Assembly: GCA_036346355.1 (NCBI GenBank)
Contig: JAYEVF010000104.1
Location: 1-64,000, forward strand
Direction: 5' to 3'
Length of the DNA: 64,000 bases
Source of the DNA: Rhipidocladum racemiflorum
Lineage: Eukaryota; Streptophyta; Magnoliopsida; Poales; Poaceae
Program-made: the position numbers and the translations under genes
The notes under the pieces: model-generated
Seen by the model: the letters and a program-made list of their open reading frames with translations, nothing else
What the model was told of the DNA's origin: nothing
Database searches by the model: none
In this document: in pieces, positions 11,138 through 24,239 of the stretch
Layout: each line of letters begins with the position of its first letter
Numbering within the stretch: the first letter of the stretch is position 1

Positions 11138-12291
11138 GTGATACACACAGGAGACACTTGAGACACTGGGGAGACACATCAGTCTAGTAGCAAACCACAT
11201 GAGACACTTATGAGACACCTGTAAACACATGACGCACAACGGAAACACATATGATACACCTGAGACACTCTTGAAACACATGACACACAGGTGATACACA
11301 CAGGAGACACTTGAGACACCTGGGAGACACATCAGTCTAGTAGCAAAGAACATGATACACTTAAGAGACACCAGTAAGACACATGACACACAACGGAATC
11401 ACATATGATACACATGAGACACCTGTGAGGCACATCAGTCCAGCAGCAAACCCATCAACCACCTGTGAGACACGGCTAAGACACCTGTGAGACATATGAA
11501 ACAGAACTGACCCACACTTGAGTTTGTCCAATGTCCTATGCTTCTTCTTTTGGTATTTCCTTTGATGGCGCGTGAAAAGTGATGACTGATCATGCTTTTG
11601 TGGATTTGTGCAATTGTGCTAAATATTACATTTCTTTGCTACTTAGTACATATTACATTTACTACTTAGTAAATATCGGTGGTGGCTAAAATTCGTTTAG
11701 AATAATTACAGAATTAAGTTAACAGGATTATTTTGGTTAATTCGTTTCGGTTTTATTTTTCTATTCGGTTCGGTTATCAATTTCTTGCCTTCGACCATCC
11801 CCTCCCCGCACCTCCCAGCGCCACCGGACACTTGATTCCTCTTCCTCCCACAGAGGCGGCGATTAGGCAGGAGTAGCGAGAGCTTCAACCACAGGTGTCT
11901 CATAAGTGCCACTTGAGTCCAAAGTTTGTACCACATAGGATCGTGCACGGCACCGAGTCAGAACATCGTACCATGTAGGAGAGGGAATCGACACCTAGTA
12001 CTCGGTCTTGGGTTGGGTATCGTGCATGGTACTATCTTAGGACCGGTATCAGTGCAAGTCCTACATGAGTATCTGGTTCGGACTCGGTGCCATGTACCTA
12101 TCCTACATGAATGCAGTATCGGACTTGGTGCGGCGACCATTCCTACATACTACGAGGTTTGGACTTGGCGCCAGGTTGGGTATCGTGCATTGCACGGTCG
12201 AGTCGGTGCCGGTACCTATGCTAAAGTGCGAGGTTTGCACTCGGTCTTGGGAAGCTATCCTACATGGTACATGGAGTCGGACTCGGTGCTT

Positions 12292-12753
12292 TGCATCATT
12301 GTACATCTTGGCGATGATGGGGTTGCGAGATGCCCTCGGCTCCGTCGTCTTGTCCTCAAACTCATACGCCTCGGCCGGTGGTTCTTGTCAAGCCATTGGA
12401 TGGCCTGGTCAATGGCGTCGTCAATCTTCTTCTTGTCTGCGGCTGGGATCTTGGAGGCAATCTTCTCATCCTTGATGGTGTTGCGCATGTTGTAGGCGTT
12501 CCAGCGAGTTCTTGGCCTCCACCTTTTTCTTGTGCTCCTCATCCTCAGACTTGTACTTCTCTGCGTCCTGGGCCATCTTCTCGATCTCCTCCTTGCTCAA
12601 CCTACCCTTGTCATTGGTGATGGTAATCTTGTTCTTCTGCCCAGTGGTCTTGTCTTCAGCAGAAACATTCAGGATACCGTTGGCAAAGCAGACAGTGATC
12701 TGGGGAACACCCCTAGGAGCAGGTGGGATGACAGAGAGCTCAAACTTGCGCAA
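12292..12753 (-). pseudogene. HSP70 C-terminal fragment, left array unit 4
   Basis: Subtype A. Substrate-binding part is consensus (NVSAEDKTTGQ). The lid has the GGTGGTTCTTG change near 12378 and altered bases at 12326-12345. Confidence 0.92.
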
Positions 12754-13898
12754 GTGATACACACAGGAGACACTTGAGACACTGGGGAGACACATCAGTC
12801 TAGTAGCAAACCACATGAGACACTTATGAGACACCTGTAAACACATGACGCACAACGGAAACACATATGATACACCTGAGACACTCTTGAAACACATGAC
12901 ACACAGGTGATACACACAGGAGACACTTGAGACACCTGGGAGACACATCAGTCTAGTAGCAAAGAACATGATACACTAAGAGACACCAGTAAGACACATG
13001 ACACACAACGGAATCACATATGATACACATGAGACACCTGTGAGGCACATCAGTCCAGCAGCAAACCCATCAACCACCTGTGAGACACGGCTAAGACACC
13101 TGTGAGACATATGAAACAGAACTGACCCACACTTGAGTTTGTCCAATGTCCTATGCTTCTTCTTTTGGTATTTCCTTTGATGGCGCGTGAAAAGTGATGA
13201 CTGATCATGCTTTTGTGGATTTGTGCAATTGTGCTAAATATTCTGTTTTCTGCTACTTAGTACATATTCTGTTTACTACTTAGTAAATATCTGGTGGCTG
13301 GCTAAAATTCGGTTAGCCTAATTACCGAATTAACTGAACCGGATTATTTTGGTTAATTCGGTTCGGTTTTATTATTCTATTCGGTTCGGTTATCATTTCT
13401 TGCCTTGACCATCCCCTCCCGCGCACCTCCCAGCTGCCACGGACACTTGATTCCTCTTCCTCCCACGAGAGGCAGTAGCGATTAGGCAGAGTAGCGAGGC
13501 TTCAACCACAGTGTCTCATAAGTGCCACTTGAGTCCAAAGTTTGTACCACATAGGATCGTGCACGGCAGGAGTCCGAACATCGTACCATGTAGGAGAGGG
13601 AATCGACACCTAGTACTCGGTGGGTTGGGTATCGTGCATGGTACTATCTTAGGACCGGTATCGGTGCAAGTCCTACATGGTATCTGGTTGGGACTCAGTG
13701 ACATGAACCTATCCTACATGAATGCAGTATCGGACTTGGTGCGGCGACCATTCCTACATACTACGAGGTTTTTACTTGCCGCAGTTTGGGTATAGTTCAT
13801 TGCACCAGATTAGTCGGTGCAGTACCTATGCTAAAGTGCGAGGTTTGCACTCGGTGCCGGGAAGCTATCCTACATGGTACATGGGTCGGACTCGGTGC

Positions 13899-14361
13899 TG
13901 CATCATTGTACATCTTGGCGATGATGGGGTTGCAGATGCCCTCCAGCTCCGTCGTCTTGTCCTCAAACTCATCTGCCTCGGCCGGTGGTTCTTGATCAAG
14001 CCATTGGATGGCCTGGTCAATGGCGTCGTCAATCTTCTTCTTGTCTGCGGCTGGGATCTTGGAGGCAATCTTCTCATCCTTGATGGTGTTGCGCATGTTG
14101 TAGGCGTTCCAGCGAGTTCTTGGCCTCCACCTTTTTCTTGTGCTCCTCATCCTCAGACTTGTACTTCTCTGCGTCCTGGGCCATCTTCTCGATCTCCTCC
14201 TTGCTCAACCTACCCTTGTCATTGGTGATGGTAATCTTGTTCTTCTGCCCAGTGGTCTTGTCTTCAGCAGAAACATTCAGGATACCGTTGGCAAAGCAGA
14301 CAGTGATCTGGGGAACACCCCTAGGAGCAGGTGGGATGACAGAGAGCTCAAACTTGCGCAA
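13899..14361 (-). pseudogene. HSP70 C-terminal fragment, left array unit 5
   Basis: The only subtype B unit in this array. Substrate-binding part is consensus; the lid carries the GGTGGTTCTTG change near 13984. Confidence 0.93.
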
Positions 14362-15519
14362 GTGATACACACAGGAGACACTTGAGACACTGGGGAGACA
14401 CATCAGTCTAGTAGCAAACCACATGAGACACTTATGAGACACCTGTAAACACATGACGCACAACGGAAACACATATGATACACATGAGACACTCTTGAAA
14501 CACATGACACACATGTGATACACACAGGAGGCACTTGAGACACCTGGGAGACACATCAGTCTAGTAGCAAAGAACATGATACACTTAAGAGACACCTGTA
14601 AGACACATGACACACAACGGAATCACATATGATACACATGAGACACCTGTGAGGCACATCAGCCAGCAGCAAACCCATCAACCACCTGTGAGACACGGCT
14701 AAGACACCTGTGAGACATATGAAACACAACTGACCCACACTTGAGTTTGTCCAATGTCCTATGCTTCTTCTTTTGGTATTTCCTTTGATGGCGCGTGAAA
14801 AGTGATGACTGATCATGCTTTTGTGGATTTGTGCAATTGTGCTAAATATTCTGTTTGCTGCTACTTAGTACATATTCTGTTTACTACTTAGTAAATATCT
14901 GGTGGCTGGCTAAAATTCGGTTAGCCTAATTACCGAATTAACTGAACCGGATTATTTTGGTTAATTCGGTTCGGTTTTATTATTCTATTCGGTTCGGTTA
15001 TCATTTCTGCCTTCGACCATCCCCTCCCGCCCGCACCTCCCCGCTGCCACGGACACCGCCGATTCCTCTTCCTCCACGAGAGGCAATGGCGATTAGGCGA
15101 GGGTAGCGAGGAGCTTCAACCACAGGTGTCTCATAAGTGCCACTTTGAGTCCAAAGTTTGTACCACATAGGATACGTGCACGGCAGGAGTCCGAACATCG
15201 TACCATGTAGGAGAGGGAATCGACACCTAGTACTCGGTCTTGGGTTGGGTATCGTGCATGGTACTATCTTAGGACCATTTGTCGGGTGCAAGTCCTACAT
15301 GAGTATCTGGTTCGGACTCGGTGCCATGTACCTATCCTACATGAATGCAGTATCGGACTTGGTGCGGCGACCATTCCTACATACTACGAGGTTTGGACTT
15401 GGCGTAGGTTGGGTATCGTGCATTGCACGGTCGGTCGGTGCAGTACCTATGCTAAAGTGCGAGGTTTGCACTCGGTGCCGGGAAGCTATCCTACATGGTA
15501 CATGGGTCGGACTCGGTGC

Positions 15520-15984
15520 TGCATCATTGTACATCTTGGCGATGATGGGGTTGCAGATGCCCTCCAGCTCCGTCGTCTTGTCCTCAAACTCATCTGCCTC
15601 GGCCAGCTGGTTGCCGTCAAGCCATTGGATGGCCTGGTCAATGGCGTCGTCAATCTTCTTCTTGTCTGTAATTTGGGATCTTGGAGGCAATCTTCTCATC
15701 CTTGATGGTGTTGCGCATGTTGTAGGCGTTCCAGCGAGTTCTTGGCCTCCACCTTTTTCTTGTGCTCCTCATCCTCAGACTTGTACTTCTCTGCGTCCTG
15801 GGCCATCTTCTCGATCTCCTCCTTGCTCAACCTACCCTTGTCATTGGTGATGGTAATCTTGTTCTTACGCCCGGTGGTCTTGTCTTGGCCGAGAAACATT
15901 CGAGGATACTGTTGGCAGCGAGGCAGTGATCTGGAACACCCCTAGGAGGCGAGGTGGGATGACAGAGAGCTCAAACTTGCGCAA
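15520..15984 (-). pseudogene. HSP70 C-terminal fragment, left array unit 6
   Basis: The only subtype C unit in this array. CTGTAATTTGGG near 15665 replaces the usual CTGCGGCTGGG, so the lid helix reads differently. The stretch 15875-15935 is also altered. Confidence 0.92.
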
Positions 15985-17128
15985 GTGATACACACAGGAG
16001 ACACTTGAGACACTGGGGAGACACATCAGTCTAGTAGCAAACCACATGAGACACTTATGAGACACCTGTAAACACATGACGCACAACGGAAACACATATG
16101 ATACACATGAGACACTCTTGAAACACATGACACACATGTGATGCACACAGGAGGCACTTGAGACACCTGGGAGACACATCAGTCTAGTAGCAAAGAACAT
16201 GATACACTTAAGAGACACCTGTAAGACACATGACACACAACGGAATCACATATGATACACATGAGACACCTGTGAGGCACATCAGCCAGCAGCAAACCCA
16301 TCAACCACCTGTGAGACACGGCTAAGACACCTGTGAGACATATGAAACACAACCGACCCACACTTGAGTTTGTCCAATGTCCTATGCTTCTTCTTTTGGT
16401 ATTTCCTTTGATGGCGCGTGAAAAGTGATGACTGATCATGCTTTTGTGGATTTGTGCAATTGTGCTAAATATTCTGTTTGCTGCTACTTAGTACATATTC
16501 TGTTTACTACTTAGTAAATATCTGGTGGCTGGCTAAAATTCGGTTAGCCTAATTACCGAATTGAACCGGATTATTTTGGTTAATTCGGTTCGGTTTTATT
16601 ATTCTATTCGGTTCGGTTATCATTCTTTGCCTTGACCATCCCCTCCGCCCGCACCTCCCCATTGCCACGGACACGCGGTTCCTCTTCCTCCACGAGAGGC
16701 AGCGATTAGGCGAGGGTAGCGAGAGCTTCAACCACAGGTGTCTCATAAGTGCCACGAGTCCAAAGTTTGTACCACATAGGATACGTGCACGGCAGAGTCG
16801 AACATCGTACCATGTAGGAGAGGGAATCGACACCTAGTACTCGGTCTTGGGTTGGGTATCGTGCATGGTACTATCTTAGGACCGGTATCAGTGCAAGTCC
16901 TACATGAGTATCTGGTTCGGACTCGGTGCCATGTACCTATCCTACATGAATGCAGTATCGGACTTGGTGCGGCGACCATTCCTACATACTACGAGGTTTG
17001 GACTTGGCGCCGGTTGGGTATCGTGCATTGCACGGTCGGAGTCGGTGCAGTACCTATGCTAAAGGGTACGAGGTTTGCACTCGGTGCCGGGAAGCTATCC
17101 TACATGGTACATGGGTCGGACTCGGTGC

Positions 17129-17590
17129 TGCATCATTGTACATCTTGGCGATGATGGGGTTGCAGATGCCCTCCAGCTCCGTCGTCTTGTCCTCAAACTC
17201 ATCTGCCTCGGCCAGCTGGTTGCCGTCAAGCCATTGGATGGCCTGGTCAATGGCGTCGTCAATCTTCTTCTTGTCTGCGGCTGGGATCTTGGAGGCAATC
17301 TTCTCATCCTTGATGGTGTTGCGCATGTTGTAGGCGTTCCAGCGAGTTCTTGGCCTCCACCTTTTTCTTGTGCTCCTCATCCTCAGACTTGTACTTCTCT
17401 GCGTCCTGGGCCATCTTCTCGATCTCCTCCTTGCTCAACCTACCCTTGTCATTGGTGATGGTAATCTTGTTCTTATGCCCAGTGGTCTTGTCTTGGCGAA
17501 ACATTCGAGGATACCGTTGGCAAAGCAGACAGTGATCTGGGGAACACCCCTAGGAGCAGGTGGGATGACAGAGAGCTCAAACTTGCGCAA
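17129..17590 (-). pseudogene. HSP70 C-terminal fragment, left array unit 7
   Basis: Subtype D. Lid reads as consensus; small changes at 17475-17512 shift the frame around DKTTG. Confidence 0.93.
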
Positions 17591-18749
17591 GTGATACACA
17601 CAGGAGACACTTGAGACACTGGGGAGACACATCAGTCTAGTAGCAAACCACATGAGACACTTATGAGACACCTGTAAACACATGACGCACAACGGAAACA
17701 CATATGATACACATGAGACACTCTTGAAACACATGACACACATGTGATGCACACAGGAGACACTTGAGACACCTGGGAGACACATCAGTCTAGTAGCAAA
17801 GAACATGATACACTTAAGAGACACCTGTAAGACACATGACACACAACGGAATCACATATGATACACATGAGACACCTGTGAGGCACATCAGTCCAGCAGC
17901 AAACCCATCAACCACCTGTGAGACACGGCTAAGACACCTGTGAGACATATGAAACACAACCGACCCACACTTGAGTTTGTCCAATGTCCTATGCTTCTTC
18001 TTTTGGTATTTCCTTTGATGGCGCGTGAAAAGTGATGGTGATCATGCTTTTGTGGATTTGTGCAATTGTGCTAAATATTACATTTCTTTGCTACTTAGTA
18101 CATATTACTGTTTACTACTTAGTAAATATCGGTGGTGGCTAAAATTCGGTTAGCCTAATTACGAATTAAGCGAGCCGGATTATTTTAGTTAATTCGGTTC
18201 GTTTTTATTATTCTATTGGTTTCGTTTATCAGCTTCTTCCTTCGACCATCCCCTACAAGCCCGCACCTCCCCCGCTGCCACGAGACACCGCTTGATTCCT
18301 CTTCCTCCCACGAGAGGCAGCGGCGATTAGGCAGGGGTAGCGAGCTTCAACCACAGGTGTCTCATAAGTGCCACTTGAGTCCAAAGTTTGTACCACATAG
18401 GATACGTGCACGGCAGGAGTCCGAACATCGTACCATGTAGGAGAGGGAATCGACACCTAGTACTCGGTCTTGGGTTGGGTATCGTGCATGGTACTATCTT
18501 AGGACCAGGTATCAGTGCAAGTCCTACATGGTATCTGGTTCGGACTCGGTGCCATGTACCTATCCTACATGAATGCAGTATCGGACTTGGTGCGGCGACC
18601 ATTCCTACATACTACGAGGTTTGGACTTGGCGCCGGTTGGGTATCGTGCATTGCACGGTCGGTCGGTGCAGTACCTATGCTAAAGTGCGAGGTTTGCACT
18701 CGGTCTTGGGAAGCTATCCTACATGGTACATGGAGTCGGACTCGGTCTT

Positions 18750-19210
18750 TGCATCATTGTACATCTTGGCGATGATGGGGTTGCAGATGCCCTCAAGCAC
18801 AGTCGTCTTGTCCTCAAACTCATCTGCCTCGGCCAGCTGGTTGCCGTCAAGCCATTGGATGGCCTGGTCAATGGCGTCGTCAATCTTCTTCTTGTCTGCG
18901 GCTGGGATCTTGGAGGCAATCTTCTCATCCTTGATGGTGTTGCGCATGTTGTAGGCGTTCCAGCGAGTTCTTGGCCTCCACCTTTTTCTTGTGCTCCTCA
19001 TCCTCAGACTTGTACTTCTCTGCGTCCTGGGCCATCTTCTCGATCTCCTCCTTGCTCAACCTACCCTTGTCATTGGTGATGGTAATCTTGTTCTTACGCC
19101 CGGTGGTCTTGTCTTGGCGAAACATTCAGGATACCGTTGGCAAAGCAGACAGTGATCTGGGGAACACCCCTAGGAGCAGGTGGGATGACAGAGAGCTCAA
19201 ACTTGCGCAA
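18750..19210 (-). pseudogene. HSP70 C-terminal fragment, left array unit 8
   Basis: Subtype D. CTCAAGCACAGTCG near 18794 differs from the usual CTCCAGCTCCGTCG, changing one lid residue. Changes at 19094-19124 break the frame near DKTTG. Confidence 0.92.
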
Positions 19211-20366
19211 GTGATACACACAGGAGACACTTGAGACACTGGGGAGACACATCAGTCTAGTAGCAAACCACATGAGACACTTATGAGACACCTGTAAACA
19301 CATGACGCACAACGGAAACACATATGATACACATGAGACACTCTTGAAACACATGACACACATGTGATGCACACAGGAGACACTTGAGACACCTGGGAGA
19401 CACATCAGTCTAGTAGCAAAGAACATGATACACTTAAGAGACACCTGTAAGACACATGACACACAACGGAATCACATATGATACACATGAGACACCTGTG
19501 AGGCACATCAGTCCAGCAGCAAACCCATCAACCACCTGTGAGACACGGCTAAGACACCTGTGAGACATATGAAACACAACCGACCCACACTTGAGTTTGT
19601 CCAATGTCCTATGCTTCTTCTTTTGGTATTTCCTTTGATGGCGCGTGAAAAGTGATGACTGATCATGCTTTTGTGGATTTGTGCAATTGTGCTAAATATT
19701 CTGTTTGCTGCTACTTAGTACATATTCTGTTTACTACTTAGTAAATATCTGGTGGCTGGCTAAAATTCGGTTAGCCTAATTACCGAATTAACTGAACCGG
19801 ATTATTTTGGTTAATTCGGTTCGGTTTTATTATTCTATTCGGTTCGGTTATCAGCTGCTGCCTTCGACCATCCCCTCCCCGCCCGCACCTCCCCCGCTGC
19901 CACCAGACACCGCCAGTTCCTCTTCCTCCACAGAGGCAGTAGCGATTAGGCGAGTGCGAGGCTTCAACCACAGGTGTCTCATAAGTGCCACTTGAGTCCA
20001 AAGTTTGTACCACATAGGATCGTGCACGGCAGGAGTCCGAACATCGTACCATGTAGGAGAGGGAATCGACACCTAGTACTCGGTGCATGTTGGGTATCGT
20101 GCATGGTACTATCTTAGGACCAGCTGTCGGGTGCAAGTCCTACATGGTATCTGGTTCGGACTCAGTGCCATGTACCTATCCTACATGGTACGAGTATCGG
20201 ACTTGGTGCCGGCGACCATTCCTACATACTACGAGGTTTGGACTTGGCGCCGGTTGGGTATCGTGCATTGCACGGTCGGTCGGTGCGGTACCTATGCTAA
20301 AGTGCGAGGTTTGCACTCGGTCTTGGGAAGCTATCCTACATGGTACATGGAGTCGGACTCGGTCTT

Positions 20367-20829
20367 TGCATCATTGTACATATTGGCGATGATGGGGATG
20401 CAGATGCCCTCCAGCTCCGTCGTCTTGTCATCAAACTCATCTGACTCGGCCAGCTGGTTGCCGTCAAGCCATTGGATGGCCTGGTCAATGGCGTCGTCAA
20501 TCTTCTTCTTGTCTGCGGCTGGGATCTTGGAGGCAATCTTCTCATCCTTGATGGTGTTGCGCATGTTGTAGGCGTTCCAGCGAGTTCTTGGCCTCCACCT
20601 TTTTCTTGTGCTCCTCATCCTCAGACTTGTACTTCTCTGCGTCCTGGGCCATCTTCTCGATCTCCTCCTTGCTCAACCTACCCTTGTCATTGGTGATGGT
20701 AATCTTGTTCTTCTGCCCAGTGGTCTTGTCTTGGCGAAACATTCGAGGATCTGGGTTGGCCAGCGAGACAGTGATCTGGGGAACACCCCTAGGAGCAGGT
20801 GGGATGACAGAGAGCTCAAACTTGCGCAA
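20367..20829 (-). pseudogene. HSP70 C-terminal fragment, left array unit 9
   Basis: Subtype D. Three C-to-A changes at 20383-20453 are private to this unit (for example TCATCTGACTCGG). The stretch 20736-20770 is altered. Confidence 0.92.
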
Positions 20830-21974
20830 GTGATACACACAGGAGACACTTGAGACACTGGGGAGACACATCAGTCTAGTAGCAAACCACATGAGACACT
20901 TATGAGACACCTGTAAACACATGACGCACAACGGAAACACATATGATACACATGAGACACTCTTGAAACACATGACACACATGTGATGCACACAGGAGAC
21001 ACTTGAGACACCTGGGAGACACATCAGTCTAGTAGCAAAGAACATGATACACTTAAGAGACACCTGTAAGACACATGACACACAACGGAATCACATATGA
21101 TACACATGAGACACCTGTGAGGCACATCAGTCCAGCAGCAAACCCATCAACCACCTGTGAGACACGGCTAAGACACCTGTGAGACATATGAAACACAACC
21201 GACCCACACTTGAGTTTGTCCAATGTCCTATGCTTCTTCTTTTGGTATTTCCTTTGATGGCGCGTGAAAAGTGATGACTGATCATGCTTTTGTGGATTTG
21301 TGCAATTGTGCTAAATATTCTGTTTGCTGCTACTTAGTACATATTATGTTTACTACTTAGTAAATATCTGGTGGCTGGCTAAAATTCGGTTAGCATAATT
21401 ACAGAATTGAACCGTATTATTTTGGTTAATTCGGTTCGGTTTTATTATTCTATTCGGTTCGGTTATCAGCTGCTGCCTTGACCATCCCCTCCCGCGCACC
21501 TCCCATTGCCACGGACACCGCCGGTTCCTCTTCCTCCACGAGAGGCAAGCGATTAGGCGAGGGTAGCGAGGCTTCAACCACAGGTGTCTCATAAGTGCCA
21601 CTTGAGTCCAAAGTTTGTACCACATAGGATCGTGCACGGCACCGAGTCGAACATCGTACCATGTAGGAGAGGAATCGACACCTAGTACTCGGTCTTGGGT
21701 TGGGTATCGTGCATGGTACTATCTTAGGACCGGTGTCAGTGCAAGTCCTACATGAGTATCTGGTTCGGACTCGGTGCCATGTACCTATCCTACATGAATG
21801 CAGTATCGGACTTGGTGCAGCGACCATTCCTACATACTACGAGGTTTGGACTTGGCGTAGGTTGGGTATCGTGCATTGCACGGTCGGAGTCGGTGCAGTA
21901 CCTATGCTAAAGTGCGAGGTTTGCACTCGGTGCCGGGAAGCTATCCTACATGGTACATGGGTCGGACTCGGTGC

Positions 21975-22437
21975 TGCATCATTGTACATCTTGGCGATGA
22001 TGGGGTTGCAGATGCCCTCCAGCTCCGTCGTCTTGTCCTCAAACTCATCTGCCTCGGCCAGCTGGTTGCCGTCAAGCCATTGGATGGCCTGGTCAATGGC
22101 GTCGTCAATCTTCTTCTTGTCTGAGGCTGGGATCTTGGAGGCAATCTTCTCATCCTTGATGGTGTTGCGCATGTTGTAGGCGTTCCAGCGAGTTCTTGGC
22201 CTCCACCTTTTTCTTGTGCTCCTCATCCTCAGACTTGTACTTCTCTGCGTCCTGGGCCATCTTCTCGATCTCCTCCTTGCTCAACCTACCCTTGTCATTG
22301 GTGATGGTAATCTTGTTCTTCTGCCCAGTGGTCTTGTCTTCAGCAGAAACATTCAGGATACCGTTGGCAAAGCAGACAGTGATCTGGGGAACACCCCTAG
22401 GAGCAGGTGGGATGACAGAGAGCTCAAACTTGCGCAA
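21975..22437 (-). pseudogene. HSP70 C-terminal fragment, left array unit 10
   Basis: Subtype D with one private change in the adjacent GAGACAC block (GACACGCATG near 22583). HSP70 part is nearly consensus apart from CTGAGGCTGGG near 22122. Its substrate-binding part belongs to the left arm of the 378-bp inverted repeat. Confidence 0.93.
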
Positions 22438-22741
22438 GTGATACACACAGGAGACACTTGAGACACTGGGGAGACACATCAGTCTAGTAGCAAACCACAT
22501 GAGACACTTATGAGACACCTGTAAACACATGACGCACAACGGAAACACATATGATACACATGAGACACTCTTGAAACACATGACACGCATGTGATGCACA
22601 CAGGAGACACTTGAGACACCTGGGAGACACATCAGTCTAGTAGCAAAGAACATGATACACTTAAGAGACACCTGTAAGACACATGACACACAACGGAATC
22701 ACATATGATACACATGAGACACCTGTGAGGCACATCAGTCC
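22364..22741 (+). repeat. Left arm of a 378-bp near-perfect inverted repeat
   Basis: The segment from the HSP70 CFAN codons through the GAGACAC block of unit 10. Its reverse complement appears at 23442-23819 with equal length and only about five mismatches (near 22522, 22586 and 22593 in this arm). The spacer is 700 bp. Confidence 0.9.
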
Positions 22742-23441
22742 AGCAGCAAACCCATCAACCACCTGTGAGACACGGCTAAGACACCTGTGAGACATATGAA
22801 ACACAACCGACCCACACTTGAGTTTGTCCAATGTCCTATGCTTCTTCTTTTGGTATTTCCTTTGATGGCGCGTGAAAAGTGGGCATCTCATTGTGTGGGA
22901 GCACCGGCTAAGCCTACTAGGGCCTTCTACTGGACAGTACATGCAGGCGCAGTACACCACGAGAAGATCTGAATTTATGTTTTTCATAGTTTAAGGTTTG
23001 AAGCTTAGTTTCCGGTTTAGGATTTAGATGTGTGCGCGGCACTAGCTTCAAGGACATCACGTTGTGTGGGAGTGCCAAGGAGCCACCTTAGGCCTAATCT
23101 TGAGTCGATTACATGACGGCCTTTACGACACGAGATGATCTTACTAGGTCTATCCCTATGTTGTGCTTTTTATATTCCCAAGGCATTTTAATGAGAAGTA
23201 GTGAGCTCGCCGTGGGCTACAAGGACCTCCCGTTCAAATAGCTTGTGATGCAGTCTCAGTTCAAGTTTACAAACAAAGTGAACAGTGAACTGAGGGGCAT
23301 GTGGCAAGAATGATCAGGTGGGCCAGTTGTGGCATTGGGAATGTTGGTTTGGTTCTTCGGGTAGTCTTGCCCTGGTCACCCTAAAGACTTAACCTTGCAA
23401 GTCCTTGAACTGAGTCAAGCGTGCAACCACTTGGGCGGTTC
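22742..23441. other. Array end and unique spacer of the inverted repeat
   Basis: Array sequence continues to 22880 and stops abruptly after GCGTGAAAAGTG. The rest contains phrases that recur in the single-copy middle: GAATTTATGTTTT-CATAGTTTA-type (also near 35358), GTGGGCTACAAGGACCTCCC (also near 35551) and CTACTGGACAGTACATGC (also near 30107). These suggest an old dispersed repeat. No gene. Confidence 0.6.
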
Positions 23442-23819
23442 GGACTGATGTGCCTCACAGGTGTCTCATGTGTATCATATGTGATTCCGTTGTGTGTCAT
23501 GTGTCTTACAGGTGTCTCTTAAGTGTATCATGTTCTTTGCTACTAGACTGATGTGTCTCCCAGGTGTCTCAAGTGTCTCCTGTGTGTATCACTTGTGTGT
23601 CATGTGTTTCAAGAGTGTCTCATGTGTATCATATGTGTTTCCGTTGTGTGTCATGTGTTTACAGGTGTCTCATAAGTGTCTCATGTGGTTTGCTACTAGA
23701 CTGATGTGTCTCCCCAGTGTCTCAAGTGTCTCCTGTGTGTATCACTTGCGCAAGTTTGAGCTCTCTGTCATCCCACCTGCTCCTAGGGGTGTTCCCCAGA
23801 TCACTGTCTGCTTTGCCAA
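23442..23819 (-). repeat. Right arm: inverted partial array unit with HSP70 start
   Basis: Minus-oriented GAGACAC block plus the first part of the HSP70 fragment, which here reads forward on the plus strand as KFELSVIPPAPRGVPQITVC. It stops 1-2 bases past the point where the array units lack the DID codons. At the site that separates unit subtypes it reads ACACAAGTGATAC, matching the block upstream of the intact Ulp1 gene (38090) rather than subtypes A-D. It may therefore predate the array expansion. Confidence 0.9.
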
Positions 23820-24239
23820 AGCTTCTACGTCGAATATGCAAGGCACATAATATTAATATGAAGGTGTATATTCGCACATATGAAGCTTATATGGAATCCA
23901 AGGATTTAAAAACACCAAAACGTCGAGTTGGCAATCGACGTGAATACTTGCCATTATTAGTTGACAGCCATTATTAGATTAAACAAATAATCTATATTCA
24001 AAAGGAATGGTGTGTTGCCACGCTTTAAAAAGACAGCAGGGACAATGGGACATGCAGTTGATCGAATTTCACTTTGCCAACCGAATGTTGTTGTCTTGCA
24101 TTTTATGAAATATGGGATAGATTTCACATCTAAAGTGTCATGTTTTGTTTTTACTAGTTGGGTACATTTAAAAATATCACTAATTTGAAATTTGTTCGTT
24201 ATCAAAATATATCATGTTATAATGGGCATTAGTTGACTT
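23820..24239 (+). other. Coding-like remnant and AT-rich flank
   Basis: The frame running to a stop at 23977 gives a plausible basic peptide with the pieces RICKAHNINMKVYIRTYEAY and PKRRVGNRREYLPLL. I do not recognise it. It has no start of its own because it follows the inverted repeat arm directly. The remainder, 23980-24230, is AT-rich with no gene. Confidence 0.3.

Larger units (their letters stand above)
1..22199 (+). repeat. Left copy of a 41.7-kb tandem segmental duplication
   Basis: This block recurs in the same orientation from 41739 to the window end. The offset stays between 41735 and 41742 from the Ulp1 3' exon through the GGTACTACC cluster and drifts to about 41800 by the tenth array unit because of small indels. 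Gene fragments, intergenic DNA, foldback and array are all in the same order. The copy starts inside a Ulp1-like gene because the window begins there, so the true left boundary is not visible. The right limit given is where the window end maps to. Differences from the right copy are mostly short changes at CG or CNG sites. Confidence 0.93.
6759..22880. repeat. Left tandem array: ten ~1.61-kb units carrying an HSP70 fragment
   Basis: Units start at AAATATT at 6759, 8390, 10004, 11621, 13236, 14844, 16467, 18073, 19694 and 21313; lengths are 1606-1631 bp. Each unit contains, in order: an AT-rich start with repeats around TACTTAGTA, a GGTTCGGTT-rich stretch, a GC-rich stretch, short repeats around TCCTACATGGTAC and ACTCGGTGCC, about 463 bp of HSP70 in antisense, and about 370 bp of GAGACAC repeats (itself two related halves about 145 bp apart), then a closing unique stretch. 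The tenth unit stops at 22880 about 40 bp short. Unit subtypes run A,A,A,A,B,C,D,D,D,D by diagnostic sites in the GAGACAC block. Confidence 0.95.
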
